A stretch of DNA of 64,000 bases, from assembly GCA_034927445.1 (NCBI GenBank), contig JAYFPZ010000005.1:1-64000 (forward strand), read 5' to 3'. Positions 41,655-50,814 of the stretch are shown in pieces (within the stretch, counting starts at the first letter, position 1; each line of letters begins with the position of its first letter). The notes under the pieces were generated by a model, which saw only the letters and a list, made by a program, of their open reading frames with translations, searched no databases and was not told the origin of the DNA. The position numbers and the translations under genes were made by a program. This DNA is from PHAA01 sp034927445 (GTDB lineage Bacteria; Bacillota; Syntrophomonadia; Syntrophomonadales; Syntrophomonadaceae).

Positions 41655-42653
41655 ATGAATAAAAAAAGATGGTGGGCACTGGCTGTTTTTGTCGTTCTGC
41701 TGGTGGTATGGTCGGTCAGTTCGACCCGGGTCAAACAGATTGAAAATACCGGCACTTCGGGTTATCTGAGTTATCTGAACGGACTGGAAAACCGTCAGGC
41801 TTTCACCACCGAGGTTTACCGGCAGGGGAAAGGCAAAACGTTAGCTTTGATCAAGCTCGAAGGGATAATATCGGATACTGGGGGGAGCAGCTCTGCTATT
41901 TCCAATACATACAACCACCAGGCGTTTCTCCAGCAAATTAAGTCCTCCTTTTCCCGGGATGACGTTAAAGGGGTAATCATTGAAGTTAATTCACCCGGCG
42001 GCGGGGTTTATGAGAGTGATGAAATTTACAACCGGCTGGTTGAACTGAAAAACCAGTACCAAAAGCCGCTGGTGGTGTATATGGCTCAGGAAGCAGCGTC
42101 GGGGGGATATTATGTATCCGTGGCGGCCGACAAGATATATGCCAACCGCAATACGATTACCGGGTCGATCGGGGTTATCCTCAGGACCTATAATTATGAG
42201 GAACTGGCCAACAAAATCGGAATCAAGGATGTAACTTTCAAGAGCGGCGCCCAAAAGGACCTTTTGAACCCGATGCGCCCCTTAACCGAAGAGGAAGCGG
42301 CCATTGCTCAAGGGGTGGTAAATGAAAGCTATGGCTTTTTTGTAGATGCGGTAGCTCAGGGACGTAATATGAACCGGGACCAGGTCCTGCAACTGGCGGA
42401 CGGACGCATCTATACCGCTACTCAGGCCAAGAATCTGGGGCTGGTTGACGAAGTGGGAAGTCTGGAACAGGCTATTGACGGTGCCGCCCAACTGGCACAG
42501 ACTTCCGATCCTCAGGTCCTGCTCTATTCCAATCTGCGTTCTGATTGGCTCAACTGGATCACCTCCATGCGCTCTTCCACGTTGGACTTGCTGGGTCTGC
42601 AGCAGCAGGCGGACCGGGTGCGGTCGCCCCAGCTTATGTATATGGCCAATTAA
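41655..42653 (+). CDS. sppA: Signal peptide peptidase SppA
   Basis: 332 aa of the short Gram-positive type with one N-terminal membrane helix. IIEVNSPGGGVYESDEIYNRL, catalytic Ser in AQEAASGGYYVSVAADKIYAN, TGSIGVI, and the lysine region FKSGAQKDLLNPMRPLTEEE are present. Degrades residual signal peptides in the membrane. First of three co-oriented genes (SppA, RDD, EamA). Confidence 0.93.
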   Translation: MNKKRWWALAVFVVLLVVWSVSSTRVKQIENTGTSGYLSYLNGLENRQAFTTEVYRQGKGKTLALIKLEGIISDTGGSSSAISNTYNHQAFLQQIKSSFSRDDVKGVIIEVNSPGGGVYESDEIYNRLVELKNQYQKPLVVYMAQEAASGGYYVSVAADKIYANRNTITGSIGVILRTYNYEELANKIGIKDVTFKSGAQKDLLNPMRPLTEEEAAIAQGVVNESYGFFVDAVAQGRNMNRDQVLQLADGRIYTATQAKNLGLVDEVGSLEQAIDGAAQLAQTSDPQVLLYSNLRSDWLNWITSMRSSTLDLLGLQQQADRVRSPQLMYMAN

Positions 42654-42665
42654 GGAGGAGATAAA

Positions 42666-43193
42666 ATGACCGAATACGATGAATACCTTTCTGCTCCCGA
42701 GTCCGAAACCATGGCAGCCGCACCGGCCGAAGTCAATTCGCCTCAGTATCGCGCCGCCGGGTTCTGGGTCCGCCTTTGGGCCTTTTTAATAGATCTCCTG
42801 GTCATAGCCGGACTGAACGCAGTTATTTGGGGATTATTGCTGCCGGAGATGAGTGAGTCATCCTTCTTATACAAAGTCTTGCATACCAATGCATTGTTTT
42901 TGGGGGTTACCGGTGCGTTTTACTTCATCCTTATGACCCGTTATTTCCAGCAAACCCTGGGCAAAATGATCTTCGGCCTAAAGGTGGTCCAACCGGGCGG
43001 CGCACCTTTGAACTGGGTCACGGTGATATTCCGGGAACTGGTGGCCCGCAGCCTTTCCCAGCTTATGGGTCTTAACCTGGGTTATATAGTGTGCTGGTTC
43101 AATGCGGAAAAGCGTTGTGCCCATGACTTTTTAAGCGACACCTGGGTGGTTTACGAGAAGCCCGCGGCTGAAGCCAATCTGATCAGACTTTAA
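42666..43193 (+). CDS. RDD family membrane protein
   Basis: 175 aa. A cytoplasmic acidic N-terminus leads to AGFWVRLWAFLIDLLVIAGLNAVIWG (the Arg and Asp residues that name the family), then two more helices and a conserved QTLGKMIFGLKVV segment. GGAGGAG precedes the ATG, 12 bp after sppA. Function unknown; some members affect ion balance. Confidence 0.88.
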   Translation: MTEYDEYLSAPESETMAAAPAEVNSPQYRAAGFWVRLWAFLIDLLVIAGLNAVIWGLLLPEMSESSFLYKVLHTNALFLGVTGAFYFILMTRYFQQTLGKMIFGLKVVQPGGAPLNWVTVIFRELVARSLSQLMGLNLGYIVCWFNAEKRCAHDFLSDTWVVYEKPAAEANLIRL

Positions 43194-43259
43194 AGCCGGC
43201 AAAGACATAATTCTTGGGCTTTGTATTTTCCTGTGGTATTTGAGGGGAGGGTAATTGTG

Positions 43260-43685
43260 ATGAACTATTATTTTGGCATTGGTCTTACTATATTATCAAA
43301 CATTCTTTATCATATTTTTCAAAAATCCATACCCGGCAATGTGAACCCTCTGGGTTCGTTAATTGTCACCTATATAACGGCGGCGGTTGCCTGCATACTG
43401 CTGTTTCCCCTTATACCCGGACAAACTCCGTTACTGGCAGCCTTTAAAGGCATCAACTGGGCCAGTGCCGCCCTGGGTCTGGCCATAATCGGACTGGAGG
43501 CCGGATTCCTCATGGCCTACCGGGCCGGCTGGCAGATCAGTCTGGCGGCCGGGGTCTCCAACGTTATCGTATCCGCCTTGCTCGTTTTTATAGGCCTGTT
43601 TTTCTACCGTGAGCACTTAACCCCCCAGAATATAACCGGGGTGGTATTATGCCTGATCGGGCTTGTACTGATTCAGCACAAATAA
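43260..43685 (+). CDS. Small EamA-type (DMT) membrane protein
   Basis: 141 aa from the ATG at 43260 (GGGGAGGG upstream; GTG at 43257 also possible). Four to five helices, a single EamA unit with the ending FYREHLTPQNITGVVLCLIGLVLIQHK. Single-unit members normally dimerise to form a transporter. Followed immediately by the inverted-repeat cassette, whose first hairpin can serve as its terminator. Confidence 0.8.
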   Translation: MNYYFGIGLTILSNILYHIFQKSIPGNVNPLGSLIVTYITAAVACILLFPLIPGQTPLLAAFKGINWASAALGLAIIGLEAGFLMAYRAGWQISLAAGVSNVIVSALLVFIGLFFYREHLTPQNITGVVLCLIGLVLIQHK

Positions 43686-43690
43686 AAGAA

Positions 43691-43790
43691 GGCTCCTTTT
43701 CAAAGGAGCTGTCGAGTGAAACGAGACTGAGGATTGTGTTAAAGCTCCTTTTCAAAGGAGCTGTCAAGCGAAGCAAGACTGAGGATTGTG
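43691..43790 (+). repeat. Left terminal repeats of DUF559 cassette (two direct copies)
   Basis: GGCTCCTTTTCAAAGGAGCT hairpin followed by GTCGAGTGAAACGAGACTGA and GGATTGTG (43691-43738), repeated almost identically at 43743-43790. The same sequence appears inverted at 44259-44306. Confidence 0.75.
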
Positions 43791-43869
43791 GTCAATCTTC
43801 AGTCACGGCTAAACAACCCTCACCGCTTCGCGGAGCTCCCTGCAAAGGGAGCCTATGTACCACCTCTTT

Positions 43870-44229
43870 TCAAAAGAGGCTTATTGCCCGCTCTATCGTT
43901 TGGCATACGCCGTCAAAATTGCGGTCGACGTCCGCATTTGTAAAGCGTATTACCGTAAGGCCCAAACTCTTGAGATAATCCGTTCTCCGTTTATCATATT
44001 CGACCGCGTCCTCCTCATAATGCTGGGAACCGTCGAGCTCGATTACCAGATTCGCTTTGGGGCAATAAAAATCTACGATATATTCGCCTATGATGCGCTG
44101 ACGGTTGAAACGTAATGGATGCTTCCTGAGAAAATCGTACCATAGATGATTTTCCTGTTTGGTCGCGTTATTACGCAGGCTTCGGGAATATGGATTCAGT
44201 TTTTTGTTTCGCGGGAGGAACTCTTTCAT
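43870..44229 (-). CDS. DUF559 endonuclease-like protein
   Basis: 119 aa from the ATG at 44229 (AGGA 7 nt upstream in the repeat). Contains the DUF559 core: LRNNATKQENHLWYDFLR, FNRQRIIGEYIVDFYCPKANLVIELDGSQHYE, and YDKRRTDYLKSLGLTVIRF, a Vsr-like PD-(D/E)XK fold. The IGEYIVDFYCP and IELDG segments carry the likely catalytic Asp/Glu residues. It lies alone inside a cassette bounded by inverted repeats, which suggests a mobile or repeat-associated gene. Confidence 0.88.
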   Translation of the reverse strand: MKEFLPRNKKLNPYSRSLRNNATKQENHLWYDFLRKHPLRFNRQRIIGEYIVDFYCPKANLVIELDGSQHYEEDAVEYDKRRTDYLKSLGLTVIRFTNADVDRNFDGVCQTIERAISLF

Positions 44230-44258
44230 ATTGCAATCCTCAGTCGCCTTTGGCGACC

Positions 44259-44306
44259 ACAATCCTCAGTCTCGCTACGCTCGACAGCTCCTTTGAAAAA
44301 GGAGCC
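44259..44306 (-). repeat. Right terminal repeat of DUF559 cassette (inverted)
   Basis: Reverse complement of the left repeat: CACAATCCTCAGTCTCGC, then TACGCTCGACAGCTCCTTTG and AAAAAGGAGCC. A shorter internal copy, ATCCTCAGTCGC, precedes it at 44237. Confidence 0.75.
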
Positions 44307-44691
44307 TTTCCAAAAGAGTCTTCCTATCTGTGAAGCGATTTTTTTACGGGTATTAGTAATATATCGCCGTAGAGCAAACAAACTTTATGTCGTCAGTATA
44401 CAACAATTTTTTTACAGCCTTCAAGAAGTCCGCTTTTTTATTTCCAGAACATGTATAAAGCGTTATTATGAGGAAGAAGAGCGAAATTGTGTAGCATGAT
44501 AACGGAGTACCTGCTCAACAATGGGTAGGCTGCATTTGCAAAGAAGGTATATGTGAATGCGGTAATAATGGTGCCAGCTTGCCATGGAATTAGGGGATTT
44601 GAGGTAGGGGAGACGTACATCCTCCCTACTCCAAAAGAAAAAAACTATTTAATTATTATCCACTATTTATGAATGTAATTACAATAAGGGG
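44307..44691. other. Intergenic region without a recognisable gene
   Basis: About 385 bp between the cassette and the next ABC operon. I see no convincing coding sequence, RNA or strong promoter; the frames present are short and unlike proteins. AAGGGG at 44686-44691 is the ribosome binding site of the next gene. Confidence 0.5.
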
Positions 44692-44700
44692 ATGGAAAGA

Positions 44701-45576
44701 TTGGCGATCCAAATTACTGGTTTGAAAAAGTCCTATAAAAATGGGCCGCATGCACTGCAGAATATCGATTTGTCTATAAAGCCGGGAATATACGGCTTAT
44801 TAGGACCCAATGGGGCAGGAAAGACCACCCTTATGCGTATTTTAGCTACAGTTATGGGTTTTGACGATGGGGAGGTCAAAATAAACGGATTCGATTTACG
44901 GAGAGATGTTTATGAAATACGAAAAATCGTAGGATATTTACCCCAGGAATTCGGGCTTTATCCTGACCTGACCCTTACAGAATACCTGGATTATATGTGC
45001 CTTTTAAATGAAATAAAAGATAGATCTGATAGAAAAAAGCGAATTAATCAGGCCATAGCACTAAGCAATCTAACCGATACAACAAACAAGAAATTAAAAA
45101 CCTTTTCGGGAGGAATGAAGCGAAGGGCCGGGCTTGCCCAGTGTCTGCTCAATTCCCCCCAGGTTTTACTTGTTGATGAACCCACAGCGGGCCTGGATCC
45201 GGAGGAAAGAATAAGGATTAAGAACCTCCTGTCAATACTGGGAAAAGATAGGATCATTATCTTTTCCACACACATTATCAATGATCTGGAGAATGTGTGC
45301 TCAGATATCGGGATACTGGACAAAGGAAAGCTCTTGTTTAACGGGCCATTGTATGATCTGAGGGAGAAAGTAAGTGCCCGGGTCTGGACAGGGTCATGCG
45401 CAATAGACGAATTATCTCTACCCGAAGAGGGGTATTTCGTTGTTAATAAAAGACTTCTAAATAGCAGATGGGAATACAGGATTATTGGGGAAGAGGCTCC
45501 TTTTACTGATGCCATAAGCGATGAAATGAGTTTGGAAGATGCATATTTCGCATTAATGCGTGGAGAAATATTATGA
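44701..45576 (+). CDS. ABC transporter ATPase (bacitracin/lantibiotic-type)
   Basis: 292 aa; start probably the TTG at 44701, 9 nt after AAGGGG, since the ATG at 44692 touches the site. Walker A GPNGAGKTTL, Q-loop YLPQEFGLYPDLT, signature FSGGMKRRAG, Walker B VLLVDEPTAGLDP, STHII switch. The C-terminal tail is divergent. 4-nt overlap with the permease gene. Resembles ATPases of peptide or antibiotic immunity systems. Confidence 0.9.
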   Translation: MAIQITGLKKSYKNGPHALQNIDLSIKPGIYGLLGPNGAGKTTLMRILATVMGFDDGEVKINGFDLRRDVYEIRKIVGYLPQEFGLYPDLTLTEYLDYMCLLNEIKDRSDRKKRINQAIALSNLTDTTNKKLKTFSGGMKRRAGLAQCLLNSPQVLLVDEPTAGLDPEERIRIKNLLSILGKDRIIIFSTHIINDLENVCSDIGILDKGKLLFNGPLYDLREKVSARVWTGSCAIDELSLPEEGYFVVNKRLLNSRWEYRIIGEEAPFTDAISDEMSLEDAYFALMRGEIL

Positions 45577-47045
45577 GCTATCTGTTTGACTTCTTGAGAT
45601 TAGAGTTCAAAAGATCAGCCCGCAATATCTTCCTATGGATAGCTCAGATAATGGTCTTCTTAAGCATCAGCAAAGAAACTACTCATTATGTAGGCAAGCA
45701 AAGGTATTTGTTATCAGCGCTGATTCAGAACGGTACTTTAACGCTCAGCCAGGAAATGATGGCGAAGGCGATCACATTTACGTTGTCTACAATGCTCTTG
45801 ATCAGTATTTTCATTTTTGCCAATTATTTCAGTATGTTCATGGACAACCGTTACTGGGAAACGACATTAGGTAAATCTATTAAAACATCCAAACTGATTT
45901 GCTACAAAATAACAGCTGCATTTTTAGCTGTTATTTTAATAAACTATTCGGCTACCTTTGTATCTACATGGGTATGTCTTAGCAGCTATGATGTAGCTTT
46001 TGAACCTGGCTACTTTTCCAGCTTGTATCTCATATACTCGGTCATTCCTCTTTTCTTCTGGCTGATTTTGAGTTTTATTATAGCAATCATGGTAAGCGAT
46101 GTGAAAATATTTTATCCCCTGATGTTTCTGCTATGGTTTACCAACATCTTTCAAAGTAAATACACTTTAGGATTTATCCATTGGACGAAGCTTAATCTAC
46201 AAAATCCACTGCATGATATGGGGCTTCTGACTAATCGCCTCGTCTATCTTATCCTGGCAATGGTCTTGTTAATAATAGGAATCAAGCTGCTTGAGGAAAA
46301 AAGGAAGGATATTTTTAGATCTAAAGCATTACGTGGAGTTAACGCCAATGGGGCTTGGGACTATAAATTTAAAGATAGCCGAATAATAGCGCTATTGACA
46401 AGCTACAAAATCAATCTTTCCTGGAAATGTATTTTGGGTATTGCTGTTTTTGCTGTATTACCTCCCCTGTTGAATCAGATTATTCCTCCAATGTTTAATG
46501 GTATGCTCAGCACCAGCGAGATAGTAATGAGAATACTAAGATCGGGCGAAGTCTATCTAAGTCTAGCTGTGTTACTCTATGCAAGCTACAGTTTAAACAT
46601 CGAAGGTTTTTACAATTCGTGGGATATAATTTACAGCAAGCCTGGAGGGGTTGGAAAAATCTATTATGATAAACTCCAAGTCCTTTTTCTCTTTACGCTT
46701 CTCATGGCAGCCATTTTCTATTTTAGTATTGTTTTGTTTGTAGACGGCTTTTCAATAGTTGTGTATGGCAAGATAATCCTGCCGGAAATTATGTTTTATC
46801 TCATCCTTCCTTTTGCTGCTATCAAGCTCATTAAGCATAGAGTTATTGCCCTGGCAATTTGCTATTTATTATGGGCAGTGAACCTGATCTGCGGGATGAG
46901 ATTACCTATTTATTTCAATACATTTGCTCCAATTTATTTCATGAATACGGTTGGATACGATATCAACAAGATTGAATTAACTGTCTTTACACTAATTCTC
47001 TGGGTGTTATTCAAGTATTCGAAATGTTCTATTGAGCGGAATTAG
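45573..47045 (+). CDS. Large ABC-2 type permease
   Basis: 490 aa with about twelve helices in two halves, beginning MSYLFDFLRLEFKRSARNIFLWIAQ. No large soluble domain and no peptidase motif. Pairs with the ATPase by ATGA overlap. Substrate unknown. The interval after it, 47046-47387, holds a REP-like hairpin and no convincing gene. Confidence 0.82.
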   Translation: MSYLFDFLRLEFKRSARNIFLWIAQIMVFLSISKETTHYVGKQRYLLSALIQNGTLTLSQEMMAKAITFTLSTMLLISIFIFANYFSMFMDNRYWETTLGKSIKTSKLICYKITAAFLAVILINYSATFVSTWVCLSSYDVAFEPGYFSSLYLIYSVIPLFFWLILSFIIAIMVSDVKIFYPLMFLLWFTNIFQSKYTLGFIHWTKLNLQNPLHDMGLLTNRLVYLILAMVLLIIGIKLLEEKRKDIFRSKALRGVNANGAWDYKFKDSRIIALLTSYKINLSWKCILGIAVFAVLPPLLNQIIPPMFNGMLSTSEIVMRILRSGEVYLSLAVLLYASYSLNIEGFYNSWDIIYSKPGGVGKIYYDKLQVLFLFTLLMAAIFYFSIVLFVDGFSIVVYGKIILPEIMFYLILPFAAIKLIKHRVIALAICYLLWAVNLICGMRLPIYFNTFAPIYFMNTVGYDINKIELTVFTLILWVLFKYSKCSIERN

Positions 47046-47073
47046 GGGGAGTAGAATGAAGTTAAATATGTTT

Positions 47074-47105
47074 GGACACAAGGGGACGTTTTTGTTGTGT
47101 CCCCC
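47074..47105. repeat. REP-like hairpin, copy 3
   Basis: GGACACAAGGGGACG, then TTTTTGTT, then GTGTCCCC: shares the AAGGGGACG core with the copies at 32801 and 34083. It may act as terminator for the ABC permease gene. Confidence 0.55.
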
Positions 47106-47387
47106 GATTTTAAGTTTTAAAATATGTTTTGACCCTATGGGAACGGACAGGAACACATTGGAACTTAGAAACTTCAAAAAAACTTGTAAATCAAGACTTT
47201 TCGGCCGGCTATCGACCATCGAAATACCCTATAAATACAAGGTTATCTCTTTCCTGCCGTTTGGCAAGAAAAAAATCATGTTGGAGGGGGGACGCCTCTC
47301 ACTGGAGCCATAATCTACGGGGCTTGCCAACGTGTTGATCTTCTCCGGCGCCATCCACCACCCAAGATTCCGGTTTCATGGCATTGG

Positions 47388-47861
47388 CTATGATGCGCTG
47401 GAAAGGTAAACGATCCGGTTATCTCCGTCCCAGGTGGCGCTATAGCCTAATTGTTCAGCGATAAAACTCAGCGGCACCATGGTTCGCCCCTGATATATCA
47501 GGGGCGCGGCGTCGATTTTTACAACATTGCCGCCAAAATCTCCGCTGTCATCATACCAATTTACCGTCACATAAGGATCGTCAATGGTTAATACCAGCAA
47601 AGCATCGTCGTAATCATATATCGGGGAATAAACTACCACGCTCCGCTGTGAGGCGTTCCATTCCACCCGGCAGCCCAGATTTTCCGAGATGGCGGCCAGC
47701 GGGACCATGGTGCGCCCATTGACAATAATTGGAGGCACATCGCTATAAACATATACATCGTTCACATAGATGTCGATATCGCCTCCACGCGCCGCCTCGG
47801 CCGGCGCCGCCAGCGTGAGCAGCATCACTGCAGCCAATAAGAAAGAAACAGCTTTTTTCAT
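47388..47861 (-). CDS. Exported protein with copper amine oxidase N-terminal-like domain
   Basis: 157 aa: signal peptide (MKKAVSFLLAAVMLLTLAAPAEA) and a single stalk-like domain with the two hallmarks PPIIVNGRTMVPLAAISENLGCRVEW and APLIYQGRTMVPLSFIAEQLGYSATW. No oxidase catalytic domain. Such domains occur in secreted Firmicute proteins and are thought to bind cell-wall or extracellular partners. It is the last of the minus-strand genes after the type VII locus. Confidence 0.85.
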   Translation of the reverse strand: MKKAVSFLLAAVMLLTLAAPAEAARGGDIDIYVNDVYVYSDVPPIIVNGRTMVPLAAISENLGCRVEWNASQRSVVVYSPIYDYDDALLVLTIDDPYVTVNWYDDSGDFGGNVVKIDAAPLIYQGRTMVPLSFIAEQLGYSATWDGDNRIVYLSSAS

Positions 47862-47891
47862 TAAAATACGACCTCCTTAAAATAGTCTTCT

Positions 47892-48848
47892 TTAAGGTTG
47901 AGTGAACGCAATATTCCTGAACCAGCTATCGATATCTTCCCGGTATTTGCCGGCGGCATCAGCGGAGACAGCTGCCTGGACCCGGAAATCCCATCCATCG
48001 GTTTGCATATACAGCTCGAAATGATATTTCAGATCCTCGTTGCTTCCGGTCTGGTAGGATAGCAGATAAGTAGGGTATGTGTATTGGGCGCTCAGGGTTT
48101 CATCAAGGCTGATATCGATGTTATCAGCGGCAATATCCTGATATGCAGCAATTGTTTCTTTTATCGCTTGCATATCCGCCGGCGGTGACGGCATCCGTTC
48201 GATTGCCAGCAGCAGGAGTCCACCGTCAAGCGAATAAGTCTGCGCGGCCGCACCTGCATAATTCATCTGTGAGTCCATCAAAACAGCGTTTTCCGGGAAA
48301 TTGTTTACCCCTATCCATAAACCTGCGTTTTTTATTTCGTCATCACTGGTAATAGCCGGATCGTTATCCGGCGCGTCATAGAGGGCGCTGTAAAGATATA
48401 CGCTCCGGCTCGCTTCATCCCAGTTTACTTCAAAACCGATGGTTTCAGCCACAAAACCCAGCGGGACCATGGTTCGGCCATTTACAATAACCGGCGGCGC
48501 GTCAATCGTGACGGTAACCGGTGTTGTTTCGCCTTTATCACCGTTATAATAGTTAATAATTACGTTGGGATCATTAATGTGCATGATCATAGGTTCGCCC
48601 TCGGACGGCAAATATACCAGCACTTCCTGGTCTTCCTCCACCCATTCGACCTTGCAGCCCACCGCTTCACTCACCGCGCTCAGGGGGACCATAGTACGGC
48701 CTTCCATAATAATCGGCGGCACGTCGGTAAATAGTTTATTGCCGTCCATATATATGGAGATTTCATCCGTACCGTAAGCAGTAACACCGCCGGATAAGAT
48801 TAGAAACACGGCCAGGCACAGCCCCAGCAATTTTTGAGGTCTTTTCAT
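47892..48848 (-). CDS. Exported protein: stalk domain plus unknown C-terminal domain
   Basis: 318 aa with signal peptide (LLGLCLAVFLILSGGVTAYG), a copper amine oxidase N-terminal-like domain (PPIIMEGRTMVPLSAVSEAVGCKVEW and PPVIVNGRTMVPLGFVAETIGFEVNW) and a C-terminal 140-residue domain (LWIGVNNFPENAVLMDSQMNYAGAA, ending SWFRNIAF). The latter resembles the external domain of the protein at 57010 in its PsbP-like layout: pseudo-sandwich, terminal helix. 30 bp upstream of its paralogue. Confidence 0.8.
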   Translation of the reverse strand: MKRPQKLLGLCLAVFLILSGGVTAYGTDEISIYMDGNKLFTDVPPIIMEGRTMVPLSAVSEAVGCKVEWVEEDQEVLVYLPSEGEPMIMHINDPNVIINYYNGDKGETTPVTVTIDAPPVIVNGRTMVPLGFVAETIGFEVNWDEASRSVYLYSALYDAPDNDPAITSDDEIKNAGLWIGVNNFPENAVLMDSQMNYAGAAAQTYSLDGGLLLLAIERMPSPPADMQAIKETIAAYQDIAADNIDISLDETLSAQYTYPTYLLSYQTGSNEDLKYHFELYMQTDGWDFRVQAAVSADAAGKYREDIDSWFRNIAFTQP

Positions 48849-48934
48849 CAGGTATCCTCTCCTTTTTTTGTTATTAAGCGGGCGTCTATAATTTGTCGCT
48901 GCCTTTTTAAAGTCCTAAGCTCTCTTTTGTACTC

Positions 48935-49507
48935 CTAAGCCGCTTGCCCCTCGCTCTCGGTTTTTACCGCGTAATAAAAATTTGTGACAGTCGCTGTGAA
49001 GTATGGCCCGACGTAGATAGAAGCCAGTCCCAAGGTTATCCCGCATAGGAGGAACCATAAAATAAAGGATAAACACAGGACAAACAGTTCCCATTTGTGC
49101 CCGTTCATCATCTCTTTACTGCGGTTTAAGGCTTCGCGCGCAGTAAATTCCGGATTTTCCGCCAATATGAAGAATGACATGGCGTAGGAATGAGCTTTAA
49201 TAAGGCCGGGTATAAAAAACAGCAGCGACCATAAGAAGATAAAAACCATGAGCAAAATATTCAGCCACACCACTTTGCCAAAGAGGTAGAAGCCCTGAAA
49301 AAGGTCTTTAATCTCAGGAGCGTAACCCCGGGTAATATTTAAAAAAATGATAGTAAGCCCCAAATAAAGCGGCGGGGCGGTTAAAAAAGACAGTATACTG
49401 CTAAAACCTACTATAATGGTAAGGATAATATAGCATAGCAGCAAAATGCCGATATGCCCCTTTATTTGCTCTTTGGCCGCCAACTTCAGTTCCGCACGAT
49501 TAATCAT
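48935..49507 (-). CDS. DUF975-type membrane protein
   Basis: 190 aa with four to five helices. RAELKLAAKEQIKGHIGILLLCYIIL at the start and the FIPGLIKAHSYAMSFFILAENPEFTAREALNRSKEMMNGHKWELF segment are diagnostic of the DUF975 group. It is separated from the helical-hairpin gene by 10 bp and so belongs to the type VII transcription unit by position. Function unknown. Confidence 0.85.
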   Translation of the reverse strand: MINRAELKLAAKEQIKGHIGILLLCYIILTIIVGFSSILSFLTAPPLYLGLTIIFLNITRGYAPEIKDLFQGFYLFGKVVWLNILLMVFIFLWSLLFFIPGLIKAHSYAMSFFILAENPEFTAREALNRSKEMMNGHKWELFVLCLSFILWFLLCGITLGLASIYVGPYFTATVTNFYYAVKTESEGQAA

Positions 49508-49517
49508 ATAGACACCT

Positions 49518-50426
49518 CTAATCTAAGTTCAAGTCTTCTGCTTTCTCCCGCGCCGCTTTTAGCTTCGCTTCCAGGGCCGTTAACTCATGGTCTTCCGCGG
49601 CTGCGGGCGGCGGCGCCGTCCTCTCCTCCCGCGAGGGCGTATTCGCCGTACCGGCTCTTGAACGGCCCAGGTTGATTTTGCCGGCGTCGTTTTTCGGGGA
49701 CGGCGCCTGGGGCTTATGGCTGGCCGGCGCGGCGGTTTTTTTCTGATCGGTTTTTTCCCGCGCCGCTTTCTCGTCCGTTTTTTTCTTAAGCTGCTGGGCT
49801 CCGATGACGCCGCCAACGCCCATAGCCGCCCCGGCGGCTACGCCGCCAAGGCCGGCCGCCGCTTCCGGGCTGATGCCGGTGGCATCGGATATACTGCTAA
49901 AAACCCCGCTCTCCCCGCCGCTTCCAACCGTACCAGCCGCCGCAGTTAAATCCGCCGCCGCTGTACCCGATTCGATGAAGTCGATGGTATGAACATTTGC
50001 ACTATCACTAGAGCCGAAGCTGGCGGCAGCGCTTAAGGAGGCGTCAGCCGAGCCCGATGACATCGCGGCCGCGCCTATTCCAGCCGCTCCGCCGGCCGAA
50101 GCCACCACTACCGGGTTTTGGTAGAAATCCCGGTTATGGGCTTTCAAACTATCTACCCGCTTTACCTGCCGGGTTTCCACATTGGAGTAGCTCTCCACAC
50201 TTTTACTAAGAAGTTCCCCGGCGGTATTGATGATGGCGCGGGATTCACCCAGTTGCACCCCGAATTTTTGCAGGTTGGTCCGGATCTGCGCCAGGGTTTC
50301 GTCTTGACCCAGGCGGCTGGCGACTTGGTTTAAGCGTTCATTATAGCCGTCCAGCAGCTTGGCGACCGCCTTTAGTTCCTCGCCCTGCTGTTTTAAAACC
50401 TTATAGGATACTTTGTAGTTAGCCAT
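49518..50426 (-). CDS. Long helical-hairpin protein with low-complexity tail, type VII candidate substrate
   Basis: 302 aa. Residues 1-100 are predicted helices like a WXG100/LXG hairpin but without the Trp-x-Gly turn; a YSNVE at its end fits the Y-x-x-x-D/E export signal. Residues 105-215 are Ala/Gly/Ser-rich with short hydrophobic stretches (VVVASAGGAAGIGAAAM, AAAGLGGVAAGAAMGVGGVIGAQ). The rest is Lys/Pro/Glu-rich and ends in a helix. No toxin domain is visible. It may be a structural or secreted component. Confidence 0.65.
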   Translation of the reverse strand: MANYKVSYKVLKQQGEELKAVAKLLDGYNERLNQVASRLGQDETLAQIRTNLQKFGVQLGESRAIINTAGELLSKSVESYSNVETRQVKRVDSLKAHNRDFYQNPVVVASAGGAAGIGAAAMSSGSADASLSAAASFGSSDSANVHTIDFIESGTAAADLTAAAGTVGSGGESGVFSSISDATGISPEAAAGLGGVAAGAAMGVGGVIGAQQLKKKTDEKAAREKTDQKKTAAPASHKPQAPSPKNDAGKINLGRSRAGTANTPSREERTAPPPAAAEDHELTALEAKLKAAREKAEDLNLD

Positions 50427-50487
50427 AACTCTTTCCTTTCTCCGCTAAGAAAGCCCGGGCAACCGCACTTGGCGCCCACCAGTCCGT

Positions 50488-50811
50488 TTAGCGCATAGTA
50501 TTTTCCGGCAGTTTAGGCATATTGGACGCTTCCTGTTCAATCGATTTTTCACTGCGTTCATAAGCATCGGCCGACTCATAGAGCGCGTTTTCCAAACGCC
50601 CTACTATCTCCAAGCTCTGAGCGCACTTGTCAATCAGCGTCTGAAAGCTGGCGTTAAAAGCTTCCGCCGCCGTGCCGCTCCAAATGCCTTTCAGGGAGCT
50701 TACCTGCCCGCTGGATTCATACAGAGAATTGCGCAAGGAGGTGTAAACCCCTCCGATACCGTCAGCTATTTGTCTGATTTTAGCCGGGTCGGCTTGAATT
50801 TCGTTAGCCAT
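50488..50811 (-). CDS. WXG100-family protein 1
   Basis: 107 aa, two helices with the turn LKGIWSGTAAEAFNASF and an export-type YERSE after helix 2. Followed by 61 bp before the longer hairpin gene. Secreted small protein or chaperone-like partner of type VII substrates. Confidence 0.88.
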   Translation of the reverse strand: MANEIQADPAKIRQIADGIGGVYTSLRNSLYESSGQVSSLKGIWSGTAAEAFNASFQTLIDKCAQSLEIVGRLENALYESADAYERSEKSIEQEASNMPKLPENTMR

Positions 50812-50814
50812 CTG

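Noticed and set aside
43691..43790. CRISPR-like direct repeats
   Set aside because: Only two direct copies with a 52-bp step, each with its own hairpin and an inverted copy beyond the DUF559 gene; no spacers and no cas genes.
44146..44499. 117-codon frame after the DUF559 gene
   Set aside because: Runs through the inverted repeat and has no family-like sequence or start signal.
47299..47401. Possible coding remnant on the minus strand (reads RIIANAMKPESWVVDGAG)
   Set aside because: Short, lacks a start, and in part overlaps the stalk-protein gene in another frame; could be chance, so not listed as a feature.
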